Source: Anaerobaca lacustris (GTDB taxonomy: Bacteria; Planctomycetota; Phycisphaerae; Sedimentisphaerales; Anaerobacaceae). From it: DNA of 64,000 nt. Each line of letters opens with the position of its first letter. Within the stretch, counting starts at the first letter, position 1. Positions 40,970-49,539 of the stretch are shown here, piece by piece. The DNA lies in the NCBI RefSeq assembly GCF_030012215.1, contig NZ_JASCXX010000006.1, positions 124,001 through 188,000 of the forward strand. The letters run 5' to 3'. The translations under genes and the position numbers were made by a program. Under the pieces are notes generated by a model that searched no databases, was not told the origin of the DNA, and was given only the letters and a program-made list of their open reading frames with translations.

Positions 40970-42133
40970 ATGTCAGATGTGCGTGCGGCGGTTGTCGGCG
41001 CCGGGTTTATTGGCCCGGTACACGTCGAGGCGCTTCTACGAATCGGCGTCGAGGTCACGGGGGTTCTGGGTGTCTCTGACGCCGAATCGCGGGCGACGGC
41101 CGAAAGGCTGGGCCTGTCGAAGGCCTACCGGAGTTTCGAGGAGGTGCTTGAAGACGGAGCGGTGAAGGTCGTGCACATCGCCACGCCGAATCGGCTGCAC
41201 TATCCGATGGCCAAGGCGGTCCTGGAGGCGGGCAAGCACGTGCTGTGTGAGAAGCCGCTGGCGATGAACTCGGCCGAGTCGCAAGAGCTGGTCGAACTGG
41301 CCCGTACGAGCGGCTTGGCGGCGGCGGTCAACTACAACATCCGCTACTATCCGCTGTGTCTGGAGGCGGCCGATATCGTGCGGCGCGGCGATCTGGGCGA
41401 CGTCTACTCGGTCTGCGGCAGCTACGTGCAGGATTGGCTGCTCTACCCGACGGACTACAACTGGCGGGTCCTGGCCGAAGAGGGAGGCGAACTGCGTGCG
41501 ATTGCGGACATCGGCACGCACTGGCTGGATCTGGTCCATGCCATTACGGGCCTTGAGGTGGAAGCAGTTTGCGCGGACCTGTCCACGGTCCATCCCGTTC
41601 GGCAGCGCCCTCTCGGAGAGGTCCAGACGTTCAAGGGCAAGGAGAAGGGCGGGCCCGCCAAAACTGAGCCGGTGGACATCACCACCGAGGACTACGGGGC
41701 TGTGCTGATGCGCTTCAAGGAAGGTGCCCGCGGCTGCCTGGAAGTCTCGCAGGTGACGGCCGGTCGCAAGAACTGCCTGCGCTACGAGATCGCCGGCGCC
41801 CAGCGCGCGCTGACCTGGTGCAGCGAGCGGCCCAATGAATTGTGGGCAGGGCACCGCAACCGACCCAACGAGACCTTGATTCGCGACCCGGCCCTCGTGT
41901 CCGACCGGGCGCGCCACTTCATCAACTATCCGGGTGGGCACAATGAAGGCTTCCCGGACACGTTCAAGCAGTGTTTCCGTGCGTTCTATGAGTATATCGA
42001 GGCCGGTGATTTCGCTGCGCCGCCGACCTTTCCCACGCTTGCCGATGGACACCGCGAGATCGTGCTGTGCGAGGCTATTCTACGGAGCCATCGAGAACAG
42101 AGATGGGTCGAACTGAAAGGAGACCGTTCATGA
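40970..42133 (+). CDS. Gfo/Idh/MocA-family oxidoreductase
   Basis: The 387-residue protein has an N-terminal dinucleotide-binding fold ([18 protein letters not shown]), [13 protein letters not shown], and the catalytic CEKPLAMN, then a C-terminal alpha/beta domain. It lacks a signal peptide, so it is cytoplasmic. It is likely an NAD(P)-dependent sugar or inositol dehydrogenase. It overlaps the isomerase gene by ATGA and heads an operon with an isomerase and an aldolase. Confidence 0.9.
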   Translation: MSDVRAAVVGAGFIGPVHVEALLRIGVEVTGVLGVSDAESRATAERLGLSKAYRSFEEVLEDGAVKVVHIATPNRLHYPMAKAVLEAGKHVLCEKPLAMNSAESQELVELARTSGLAAAVNYNIRYYPLCLEAADIVRRGDLGDVYSVCGSYVQDWLLYPTDYNWRVLAEEGGELRAIADIGTHWLDLVHAITGLEVEAVCADLSTVHPVRQRPLGEVQTFKGKEKGGPAKTEPVDITTEDYGAVLMRFKEGARGCLEVSQVTAGRKNCLRYEIAGAQRALTWCSERPNELWAGHRNRPNETLIRDPALVSDRARHFINYPGGHNEGFPDTFKQCFRAFYEYIEAGDFAAPPTFPTLADGHREIVLCEAILRSHREQRWVELKGDRS

Positions 42134-43044
42134 AGCTTGGATTCGTCAGTGCGATTCTGCCCGATCTGCCGCTCGAAGAGGTGATCCGGTTTGCGTCGGA
42201 GACCGGATATTCTTGCGTGGAACTGATGTGCTGGCCGAAGGGCAAGGCGGAGCGTCGGTATGCCGGCGTGACCCACATCGACGCGGCCGGTTTCAGGCAA
42301 TCCGATGCCGAGAAGGTCCGCGTCCTTCTTAAGGATGCCGGCGTGAGTGTCAGCTCCCTGGGCTATTATCCAAACTACCTGACACCCAATGCGGAGGAAG
42401 CCAGGGCCGTGACGGCCCATTTCAAGAAGGTCATCCAGGCGGCGTCGCTGCTGGGCGTCGGGCGGGTCACGACCTTCATCGGGCGGGATTGGACGAAGTC
42501 GGTCGAGGAGAACTGGCCACGGTTCAAGAAGGTCTGGGCGCCACTGGTGCGATTTGCCGAAGACCACGATGTGCAGATCGGCATCGAAAACTGTCCCATG
42601 CTCTTCACCGACGATGAATGGCCGGGCGGCAAGAACCTCGCGCACAGCCCCAGCGTCTGGCGTCGGATGTTCGAGGAGCTTCCGTCGAAGTCTTTCGGGC
42701 TGAACTACGACCCGTCCCATCTGGTCTGGCAGCAGATGGACTACATCAAGCCGTTGTGGGAGTTCAAGGACCGCATCTTCCACGTGCACGCCAAGGACGT
42801 GCGGCTGGACCGCGACCGGCTCGATGACGTTGGCATTCTGGCGACGCCACTGCAATATCACAGCCCGAAGCTGCCCGGCCTGGGCGAAGTCGACTGGGGC
42901 CGGTTCTGTTCGGTCCTCGGTGAGATCGGCTACGATGGGCCGGTCTGCGTCGAGGTCGAGGACCGGGCCTACGAGGGGTCTCTGGAGACGCGCAAAGCGG
43001 CCCTTCGCCAAAGCGCCAGGTTTCTGAGCCAGTTCATCCCGTAA
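42130..43044 (+). CDS. Sugar phosphate isomerase/epimerase (xylose isomerase-like TIM barrel)
   Basis: The 304-residue protein is a TIM barrel of the IolE/xylose-isomerase-like superfamily: [56 protein letters not shown] and the terminal VCVEVED, which hold the metal-binding Glu, Asp and His residues. GGAGACC precedes the ATG that overlaps the stop of the dehydrogenase. Substrate unknown, likely a keto-sugar made by the neighbour. Confidence 0.9.
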   Translation: MKLGFVSAILPDLPLEEVIRFASETGYSCVELMCWPKGKAERRYAGVTHIDAAGFRQSDAEKVRVLLKDAGVSVSSLGYYPNYLTPNAEEARAVTAHFKKVIQAASLLGVGRVTTFIGRDWTKSVEENWPRFKKVWAPLVRFAEDHDVQIGIENCPMLFTDDEWPGGKNLAHSPSVWRRMFEELPSKSFGLNYDPSHLVWQQMDYIKPLWEFKDRIFHVHAKDVRLDRDRLDDVGILATPLQYHSPKLPGLGEVDWGRFCSVLGEIGYDGPVCVEVEDRAYEGSLETRKAALRQSARFLSQFIP

Positions 43045-43067
43045 ACGCCGATCTAGAAGGACCTGCG

Positions 43068-43760
43068 ATGGATTACACGTATGCCGACATCGCCAAGATG
43101 ATCGACCATTCGCTGCTGAACCCGACGCTGACGGATCGGCAGCTTGAAGAGGGGTGCCGGCTGGCTGTTGACTACGACGTTGCCAGCGTGTGCATTCTGC
43201 CGTACTGCCTGAAACGGTGTGCAGAAATCCTCGCGGGCAGCACGGTCAAAGCCAGCACGACGATCGGGTTTCCGCACGGTGGGCATGCGACGGTTGTCAA
43301 GGTGGCCGAAACGCTGCAGGCGCTGCGCGACGGCGGCCAGGAGCTGGACATGGTCGTCAATATCAGCAAGGTCCTCAGCGGCGACTGGGACTATGTTCGC
43401 GGCGATCTGGCGGCGGTGATCGAGCCAACGCATGCGCATGGTCAGAAGGTCAAGGTCATCTTCGAGAACTGCTACCTGAACGACGACCAGAAGATCCGGC
43501 TCTGCGAGATCTGCACTTCACTCGGCGCCGACTGGGTGAAGACCTCGACGGGGTACGGCACGGGCGGCGCGACGATGGAGGACCTGAAACTGATGCGGGC
43601 CCACTGCCCGGACCACGTACAGGTCAAGGCCGCCGGGGGTGTCCGCGATCTGGACACGCTGCTGGAGGTCAGGAGAATCGGCGTCACCCGCGCCGGCGCG
43701 ACCCGCACCGCCGAGATTCTCGATGAGTGCCAACGTCGGCTTGCTGCCGCCGGTCAGTAG
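43068..43760 (+). CDS. deoC: Deoxyribose-phosphate aldolase family protein
   Basis: The 230-residue protein is a DeoC-type class I aldolase with Schiff-base Lys158 in WVKTSTGYG and Lys187 in VKAAGG, plus IDHSLLNPT and TTIGFPHGG. Its operon with a dehydrogenase and an isomerase suggests breakdown of a deoxy or keto sugar phosphate rather than only nucleoside salvage, which is inference. It ends 7 bp into the opposite-strand lipoprotein gene. Confidence 0.92.
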   Translation: MDYTYADIAKMIDHSLLNPTLTDRQLEEGCRLAVDYDVASVCILPYCLKRCAEILAGSTVKASTTIGFPHGGHATVVKVAETLQALRDGGQELDMVVNISKVLSGDWDYVRGDLAAVIEPTHAHGQKVKVIFENCYLNDDQKIRLCEICTSLGADWVKTSTGYGTGGATMEDLKLMRAHCPDHVQVKAAGGVRDLDTLLEVRRIGVTRAGATRTAEILDECQRRLAAAGQ

Positions 43761-44362
43761 CCCAATGCCGTGCCCCGTTCCATAACGTGAGCCGATGCAC
43801 CCATCAGGGCGGTATAGATATGGGCCTGCAAAACCTCGGGCTCAGCGTCCGCTTCTGGATCGGCCAAGTCGATGATCCGCATGGACCAGGTGCCTTCATA
43901 GGGTTGCAGGACCGTTCCCGCCAATGCCTGGACCAGTGTGGCGGCTTCTGCTCTCGGACAGAAGTGCTCGCGATAGATCGCGACGTATTCGTGTCCGGGC
44001 AGGAACGTGTGCCGCAGGGTGAGGGGCCGGCCGTACGCCTCGCTGATCACCCCGGCGCCGACACGGGCCGCATAGCGAAACGAGGCGGTAATCTCACGTT
44101 CGCCCGGGGCGATGTGGTACTCGTGGGTGCCGCCCTGGCCGATACAGGACGGACGAACGTTCCGGCCGTCGATGCGGAGGATCTTCAACTCCGTGGTGTT
44201 GACCAGCAGCAGCGACCGCGTCGCCTGGATCGTGGGCGATTGCCAGGGGCCTCGCGGCTCGCATCGACTGGTGCATTGCCGGGTGCAGCCGGACACACAT
44301 ACTGCGATCAACGATCCGGCAAGCAGAGACGAGATCATCCTACGAAGTGCTCGAACGCGCAT
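43754..44362 (-). CDS. Paralogous lipoprotein 2 of a tandem pair
   Basis: The 202-residue protein has a lipoprotein signal ending VSGC (Cys26). The mature part shares PWQSPTIQATRSLLLVN and IDGR..RP.C with the neighbouring gene product, and the coding DNA around that stretch is nearly identical, so the two arose by duplication. AAGGAGGTGGGG with a 7-nt spacing precedes the ATG. No function is known. The 3' end overlaps deoC by 7 bp in convergent orientation. Confidence 0.75.
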   Translation of the reverse strand: MRVRALRRMISSLLAGSLIAVCVSGCTRQCTSRCEPRGPWQSPTIQATRSLLLVNTTELKILRIDGRNVRPSCIGQGGTHEYHIAPGEREITASFRYAARVGAGVISEAYGRPLTLRHTFLPGHEYVAIYREHFCPRAEAATLVQALAGTVLQPYEGTWSMRIIDLADPEADAEPEVLQAHIYTALMGASAHVMERGTALGY

Positions 44363-44431
44363 AACCCCACCTCCTTGTAGAGTAGGGCATGCCGATCCCG
44401 ATGGACGTCGGGATTGGGACACCCCATGCGC

Positions 44432-45049
44432 CTAATACATGGTTGGATTCTCGGGGCCCTTGGCGATGCCGGGCACGTCCTTGACCCACGACAGATAGGC
44501 TTGGGCGTCGGCTACCTCCGGCTCGAAACTCACAGAGGTATCGGCGACGTCCACGATCTCCAGCGTCCAATACAACTGCGGGGGATTCAAGACGTTGGTT
44601 GCGACGTCCGCGACGCCGAACCGCGCCTCGGGCGTGGGCCCCGCGTGCTCGCGGTAGACGGTCACGTATTCATGCCCGGCCAGGAACTCGTGCTCGGTTG
44701 TCAGAGGTCGCCCGTGCACGTCGGCCATCACGCCCTCGCTCGGCGGCGCGGCGTAGCGGAACACGGCGGTCAGCGTGTGTCGACCGGGCAGAAGGTGGTA
44801 CTCCTCCACACCGTCGGCGCTGACGCAGGTCGGCCGAGCGCGGCGGCCGTCGATGCAGACGACCCTCAACTCGTCCCGGTTGACCAGCAGCAGGCTGCGC
44901 GTCGCCTGGATCGTAGGCGATTGCCAGGGGCTTCGCGGCACACACTTGGCGCCCGCGCAGTCGGTGCACCGACAACCCGCAAGAAAGGACAAGAGAAGAA
45001 GTGCAACAGGAACGAACGGTCTGACCAAACGGCGTGCTCGAACGCACAT
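44432..45049 (-). CDS. Paralogous lipoprotein 1 of a tandem pair
   Basis: The 205-residue protein has a lipoprotein signal ending FLAGC (Cys26) and a mature domain that aligns with the neighbour: PWQSPTIQATRSLLLVN, FRYAAPPSEGV, FLAGHEYVTVYREH. The ribosome region AAGGAGGTAGGGTT is almost the same as in the second copy, so the duplication included the leader. Function unknown; probably a surface or periplasmic beta-rich protein. Confidence 0.75.
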   Translation of the reverse strand: MCVRARRLVRPFVPVALLLLSFLAGCRCTDCAGAKCVPRSPWQSPTIQATRSLLLVNRDELRVVCIDGRRARPTCVSADGVEEYHLLPGRHTLTAVFRYAAPPSEGVMADVHGRPLTTEHEFLAGHEYVTVYREHAGPTPEARFGVADVATNVLNPPQLYWTLEIVDVADTSVSFEPEVADAQAYLSWVKDVPGIAKGPENPTMY

Positions 45050-45222
45050 AACCCTACCTCCTTATAGAGTTATTCGGTTCACGGATCTTCTGCCTCGAGT
45101 GTCGCATGGCCTCCAAGCCGCAACAGCCGGTGCATCTATTGAACTGGCCGTAAATATAGGACCTTGTGGTGGATTTGTCCAGCCTTTTCTGCTCGGAATG
45201 CGAAAATTGCGCCTTCCATCTG

Positions 45223-47454
45223 TCATTCACAGGGCAAAGTGACAGTGACGGTGGTGCCTTGGTTGGGGACGCTGGCCAGGGCGAGGGTCCCGCCGTTGAG
45301 TTGGATCAGGCGAGCGGCGTAGGCCAGGCCCATACCGCGCTTGCGGCCGGCGGGCTTGGCGCTGAAGAACGGATGGGTCGCCTTTCGCAGTGTCTCGGCG
45401 TCCATGCCGCAGCCGAGATCGCGAACCTGCAGCATGATCCCGTCGGCGCCCGGTTCGGCGCAGATCTTGATGGGCCCGGCCGGATCGGTGTACGACTCGA
45501 TCGCGTTGGACAGGACGTTCGCCAGCGCCGAGACGACCTGGGCCGAATCGACGAACACCTCCGCGTCGGCCCTTACGCTCTGCACCTGGGCGTTGACGTG
45601 ATCGACCTTGCTCTTCTGCCCGGCCAGCTCGACGGCCTCCTCGATGATCTGACGGACGGCGGTCCGGGTCGGTTTGGGTTTCGATGGCTCGGCAAATGCC
45701 ATCAGATCGTCGATTACGCCGGTTGCTTCATCCACGTTGTCCTGGATCTGCTGAAGGTCCCGTCGCCGCTCCTCGTCAGCCTCGTTCTCCGCCAGCAGTT
45801 GGGCGCGGCCCGAGATGACCGACAGCGGGTTGTTCAGCTCATGGGCGACACCCGCCGCCATCTCGGCCAGGGCCTCCGTCGGCCTCTCCACCGCCTTGGG
45901 CTTGTCGATCGGTCGGATGTCGCTCATCGCGCGAACGAGTCGCTCGGAGAACCGGGTCTGTTTTTCTTTCGCCATCGCCAATCCGAGCACGGCTCCCGCC
46001 ATCGACGCCGCCGTCTGGAACTTCTCGGCGAACAACGCCGCATCGCCCGGATAGTTCAGCTCGAAGGCCATCAGCGCGATGGCGCGGCCGTCCGAAAGCA
46101 ATGGGGCGAGTCTGGTTCGACCGAGGTCGAGGTCGACGTCCACCTGCTCGATGAGCCAGCCGATATGGTCTTTCGCATCCAGCACGGTGAAGCGCTCTGC
46201 GAGCGGACGCGGGATTACGGGGCGGCTTTCGGGCGCCTCCAGCACCATCCTGTGGCTGTGGCCCAGGGCCTCGACAACGACGGTGTCGACCGCTCCGGGG
46301 TGGACCCCGCCGGCCAGGCACAGGCACACCGAGCCGGTCTGGAAGAACCGTTGCCATCGGCGCGCCAGGCTCTCTGCGATGACAATGGCGCCGGTGCTCG
46401 GGCCGACGTCTCCAAGAAAATCGCGCGCGAAGTCCAGATAGTTCGACGCCATCTTGAGGTCGCGTGTTTCAGCGGACATCGCCGTTTGTCCGGTCGAGAG
46501 TCCGGCCGCGACGGCCTGAATCGCGTCGCAGTATCGCGCTGCGGCGTTGGGTATGGTCAGGCCCAGCACGTCGGCTTTGTCCGTCACCTCTTGCCCCAGG
46601 GCGTCAGCGATTCGAGCCAGCACCTGGCCATCGGCGTCGATGGCCTTGGCGATGGAACTGATCCGCTCGGGCGGATCGAAACTGCCCGATCGGCCGATTC
46701 CGACGTGGCGAACGATGTGGTCGGCGGCCCATACGATGCGGGCGATACCCGTTTCGGGCAGGCCTTCCAGCATGGTGACGGCGTCGCTGTGGTGCAGCCA
46801 GATCGCCGTCGCGACCGGGTCGGGCAGCCGCCACTGGCGGGCCAACTGTTTGCCGAGCATGGCGTGATGGGTGCCGAGATGCTTCTGCTCGACGGTGTAC
46901 AGGCTTGCGCCGGTGGCCTCGGCCTCCTGGACGATGGCGGCCAGGCTCTTGGGCATGATGTCCTGAAGCGCGAGCTTGCCGATGTCGTGGAGCAGGCCGG
47001 CCGAATAAGCCATGTGCGGGTCCAGGGCGGGCTGGCAGGCCTCGACGATGCGTCTGGCACAGATCGCCACCGCCAGGCTGTGGCGGATCAGGTCGGTCCG
47101 AGCCGGCCAGGCCGGCTGGTTCTGGCCGAATTCGATCTCGAAGCCGGCCGAGACCTTCAGGCCCAGAAGGGCGTCGCGCACTTCGTCGGCGTCGAGCCGG
47201 TCGAGGACGAGATGGATAGCGTGACGCTGGCCGATGGGGACCGCCGGACAGCGCTGCCCCAGGGATAGGATCCGCGCCGCCATTGCCGGCTCGCATTCGG
47301 CGATGTCACCGATCGAGCCGGCATGGAAACGACCCTGGAGCATCCGGGTCAGATACGCAACGGCGACGCACGGCGGCACCGAGAGGGCCTCGAGCTCGCC
47401 TGCGGCCAATTCCACCTTTCGGGAAGCGGCGGCGTTCACAGTTCGTTCGGCCAT
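45223..47454 (-). CDS. HDOD-domain sensor histidine kinase
   Basis: The 743-residue protein has an N-terminal HDOD/HD-like domain (about 20-225, with LLHDIGKLAL retaining His156-Asp157), a middle GAF-like sensor region (about 330-510), a HisKA dimerisation part with H-box GVAHELNNPLSVISG, and an HATPase domain (NVLSNAIES, RDLGCGMD, GMGLAYA). No membrane segment is visible, so it senses a cytoplasmic signal. It lies 119 bp after the HTH-receiver gene on the same strand and probably phosphorylates it. Confidence 0.87.
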   Translation of the reverse strand: MAERTVNAAASRKVELAAGELEALSVPPCVAVAYLTRMLQGRFHAGSIGDIAECEPAMAARILSLGQRCPAVPIGQRHAIHLVLDRLDADEVRDALLGLKVSAGFEIEFGQNQPAWPARTDLIRHSLAVAICARRIVEACQPALDPHMAYSAGLLHDIGKLALQDIMPKSLAAIVQEAEATGASLYTVEQKHLGTHHAMLGKQLARQWRLPDPVATAIWLHHSDAVTMLEGLPETGIARIVWAADHIVRHVGIGRSGSFDPPERISSIAKAIDADGQVLARIADALGQEVTDKADVLGLTIPNAAARYCDAIQAVAAGLSTGQTAMSAETRDLKMASNYLDFARDFLGDVGPSTGAIVIAESLARRWQRFFQTGSVCLCLAGGVHPGAVDTVVVEALGHSHRMVLEAPESRPVIPRPLAERFTVLDAKDHIGWLIEQVDVDLDLGRTRLAPLLSDGRAIALMAFELNYPGDAALFAEKFQTAASMAGAVLGLAMAKEKQTRFSERLVRAMSDIRPIDKPKAVERPTEALAEMAAGVAHELNNPLSVISGRAQLLAENEADEERRRDLQQIQDNVDEATGVIDDLMAFAEPSKPKPTRTAVRQIIEEAVELAGQKSKVDHVNAQVQSVRADAEVFVDSAQVVSALANVLSNAIESYTDPAGPIKICAEPGADGIMLQVRDLGCGMDAETLRKATHPFFSAKPAGRKRGMGLAYAARLIQLNGGTLALASVPNQGTTVTVTLPCE

Positions 47455-47573
47455 GCCGGTATCCTCGTGGTTACGTCCCTTCGATGTGGTTCACCCGCCC
47501 CGATGAAACACCCTGTCCTTTCGTTTGTGGAGGGATGGCACGCGTCTGCTGCCGCGGCGTAGGTCCGACTCGC

Positions 47574-48140
47574 CTACGCGAACTGCAGGGCTGCATCGAC
47601 CTTCTCCGTCAGTTCGGCGATCGTGAAGGGCTTGCGAATGAAGCTCTCGGCGCCCGACCGCAAGAGCTGGTCGATCTCTTCCTGTTTGATGACGCCGCTG
47701 ACGATGATGATGCGCGTGTTCTCGAACTCCGGATTGCTTCGAATGGTCTGGCAGACCACGTTGCCGTTGACGTCGGGCAACATGTAGTCGAGCAGAATCA
47801 GGTCCGGCCGAAACTGCTGTGTGGCCATGCCCGCCTCGTATCCGCTCGACGCCGTTCGGATGTCGAACCGGCCGTCCCGTGACAGAATGTCACTGATCAG
47901 CTCGACGATCTCGGCGTCGTCATCGACCACGAGCACCTTCTTTTTGCCCGAATCCAGATTGTCCAGCGGGATGTTGTTGTCCCTCATGAACTTGATCAGA
48001 TTCTGGCGTGGAATGCGGCGGAACTTCGACCCTGGCACGCGGAAGCCCCTCAGTCGGCCCGAATCGAAACAGCGAATGATGGTTTGCTGACTGACCCTGC
48101 AGATCTCGGCGGCCTCGCCGGTGGTGAATAGATCCTTCAT
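47574..48140 (-). CDS. Response regulator with excisionase-type HTH fused to receiver domain
   Basis: The 188-residue protein starts with a MerR/excisionase-type helix-turn-helix (LFTTGEAAEICRVSQQTIIRCFD ... GSKFRRIP, about 1-58), then a receiver domain with Asp73-Asp74, phosphorylation Asp118 in LLDYM and Lys in FIRKPF. The DNA-binding part precedes the receiver, the reverse of the usual order. GGAAGGGGC precedes the ATG at 48140; the frame extends 10 codons upstream from another start. It is the likely partner of the HDOD kinase. Confidence 0.85.
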   Translation of the reverse strand: MKDLFTTGEAAEICRVSQQTIIRCFDSGRLRGFRVPGSKFRRIPRQNLIKFMRDNNIPLDNLDSGKKKVLVVDDDAEIVELISDILSRDGRFDIRTASSGYEAGMATQQFRPDLILLDYMLPDVNGNVVCQTIRSNPEFENTRIIIVSGVIKQEEIDQLLRSGAESFIRKPFTIAELTEKVDAALQFA

Positions 48141-48206
48141 CCTTGCCCCTTCCTTTTTCGCCAACTCCATTTGACAGAAGGCCGTTCCAGGTTGCCTTGA
48201 TGCCCC

Positions 48207-48235
48207 ACATTAACCATCGTCGGGCAATTTGTCAA
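48207..48235 (-). promoter_or_regulatory. Promoter of the two-component operon
   Basis: On the minus strand TTGACA (48230-48235) and TAATGT (48207-48212) are exactly 17 bp apart, about 65 bp before the response regulator start. Confidence 0.6.
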
Positions 48236-48901
48236 GTCGAAAAAAGTGCCGAAGTCCCGCTTTTTACCATGATACCTAAATTCTTATCGGAGATGGACAT
48301 CGGGGCAGGTTGAAGGCCTTCGGGTTGGGGGACTGTCCAACGCGTGACGCGGGGCGGGTTGCGTCTTTGTCCCCCCGCGCTGGTAGGCAGCCGACGCCGC
48401 GCAAACGTGACGCGGCGGTTCCCGTGCATCCTGTCGTTGTGGAGAGCGGATATCAAACACGATTGATATCCGCCTGTACCCGTCTGTCTCGGTCGAGCGG
48501 AGGCGACGGGGCGGATTGCCGTAGGGCGCGGCGTTGACACGGCGTCCGATATTAGCGGCGCAGGCCCCAGAATACTCCATCTTGAAGGCTGTCAGGCCAT
48601 CTTGAGGCCTGGAGAACCCAGGAATATCCCAGCATGGTTTTTTGGGATTTGTGGTGAATGTGCCGCCGGTTGTGGCCGATAGGTCCGCAGTTGACAGCGC
48701 GGATGCGATGTCAAGGGTATTTAATGGCGCCCCTTCAGTTGAAGAAGATCTGTGCAGGTCGTGTAGACGTTCGTGTCGGACTTCGGTTGGTCCGAATCTG
48801 TTAGGTGCCGGTTCAGCGTAGGCGCCCAGAGGCCTGGAGACCGTACGCCCACGCTGCCGGTGCTCGGCCTCTTGGACGACCCTGATTTTGGAGGTTCAGT
48901 T
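48236..48901. other. Gene-free intergenic stretch before cheW
   Basis: No convincing gene. TTGACA at 48691-48696 and TGTCAA at 48709-48714 form a 6-bp inverted pair; a proper -10 box is not evident. The 150 bp before cheW contain GC-rich potential stems (for example around 48790-48870) that may be a structured leader, which I cannot assign to a known riboswitch. Confidence 0.5.
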
Positions 48902-49423
48902 ATGACAAACGACGTGAAGCGGATTCAGGAGGCGCTGGGGTCCTCGCCAAACAAGGAGGGCAAATACCTCACGTTCGCGCTGGGCCGCGAGGAATACGGC
49001 CTGGAGATCCTCAAGGTGCGCGAGATCATCGGCTACATCGACGTGACCGCTGTCCCGCAGACGCCTCATTACGTCAAAGGCGTGGTCAACCTGCGCGGCC
49101 AGGTCATCCCCGTGATCGATCTGCGCGCCAAGTTCGGGATGGAGACCGCCGAGATCACCGGACAGACCTGCATCATCGTCGTCGAGATCGCGCAGGGTGG
49201 ACGGACGTTCAGTACGGGCATCACCGTCGATCGCGTGCAGGAGGTCCTCGACGTGGGGGGCGACGACATCGAGGGCCCGCCCGAGTTCGGTACGAGCATG
49301 GACAGCCGTTTCATTCTCGGCATCGCCAAGATCGGCAACTCGGTCAAGATCCTGCTCGATATCGACAAGGTCCTGGCCGGGGAGAGCCTGGATGGTGTGC
49401 ACCAGGACCTGCAGGAGCAGTGA
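48902..49423 (+). CDS. cheW: Chemotaxis adaptor CheW
   Basis: The 173-residue protein has the CheW core: YLTFALGREEYGLEILKVREII, VVNLRGQVIPVIDLRAKFGM, ILLDIDKVL. CheW couples chemoreceptors to the kinase CheA. GGAGG with a 7-nt spacing precedes the ATG at 48902. It lies 116 bp before a chemoreceptor gene, so the pair probably acts together; no cheA, cheR or cheB is in the window. Confidence 0.93.
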   Translation: MTNDVKRIQEALGSSPNKEGKYLTFALGREEYGLEILKVREIIGYIDVTAVPQTPHYVKGVVNLRGQVIPVIDLRAKFGMETAEITGQTCIIVVEIAQGGRTFSTGITVDRVQEVLDVGGDDIEGPPEFGTSMDSRFILGIAKIGNSVKILLDIDKVLAGESLDGVHQDLQEQ

Positions 49424-49539
49424 TGGAACAGAGATGACAGCTTCTTGTTGTCGGCCCGTCGGACGCTCCGCTGTGCGCAGACAAAGCCGCTGTCTTGTGT
49501 AGAGTGACCATACAATACTGAGGTGAAAGGGCAAATCCA

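Noticed and set aside
48691-48714. TTGACA/TGTCAA inverted pair as a cheW promoter
   Set aside because: No -10 box lies at an acceptable distance; left as an unexplained short palindrome.
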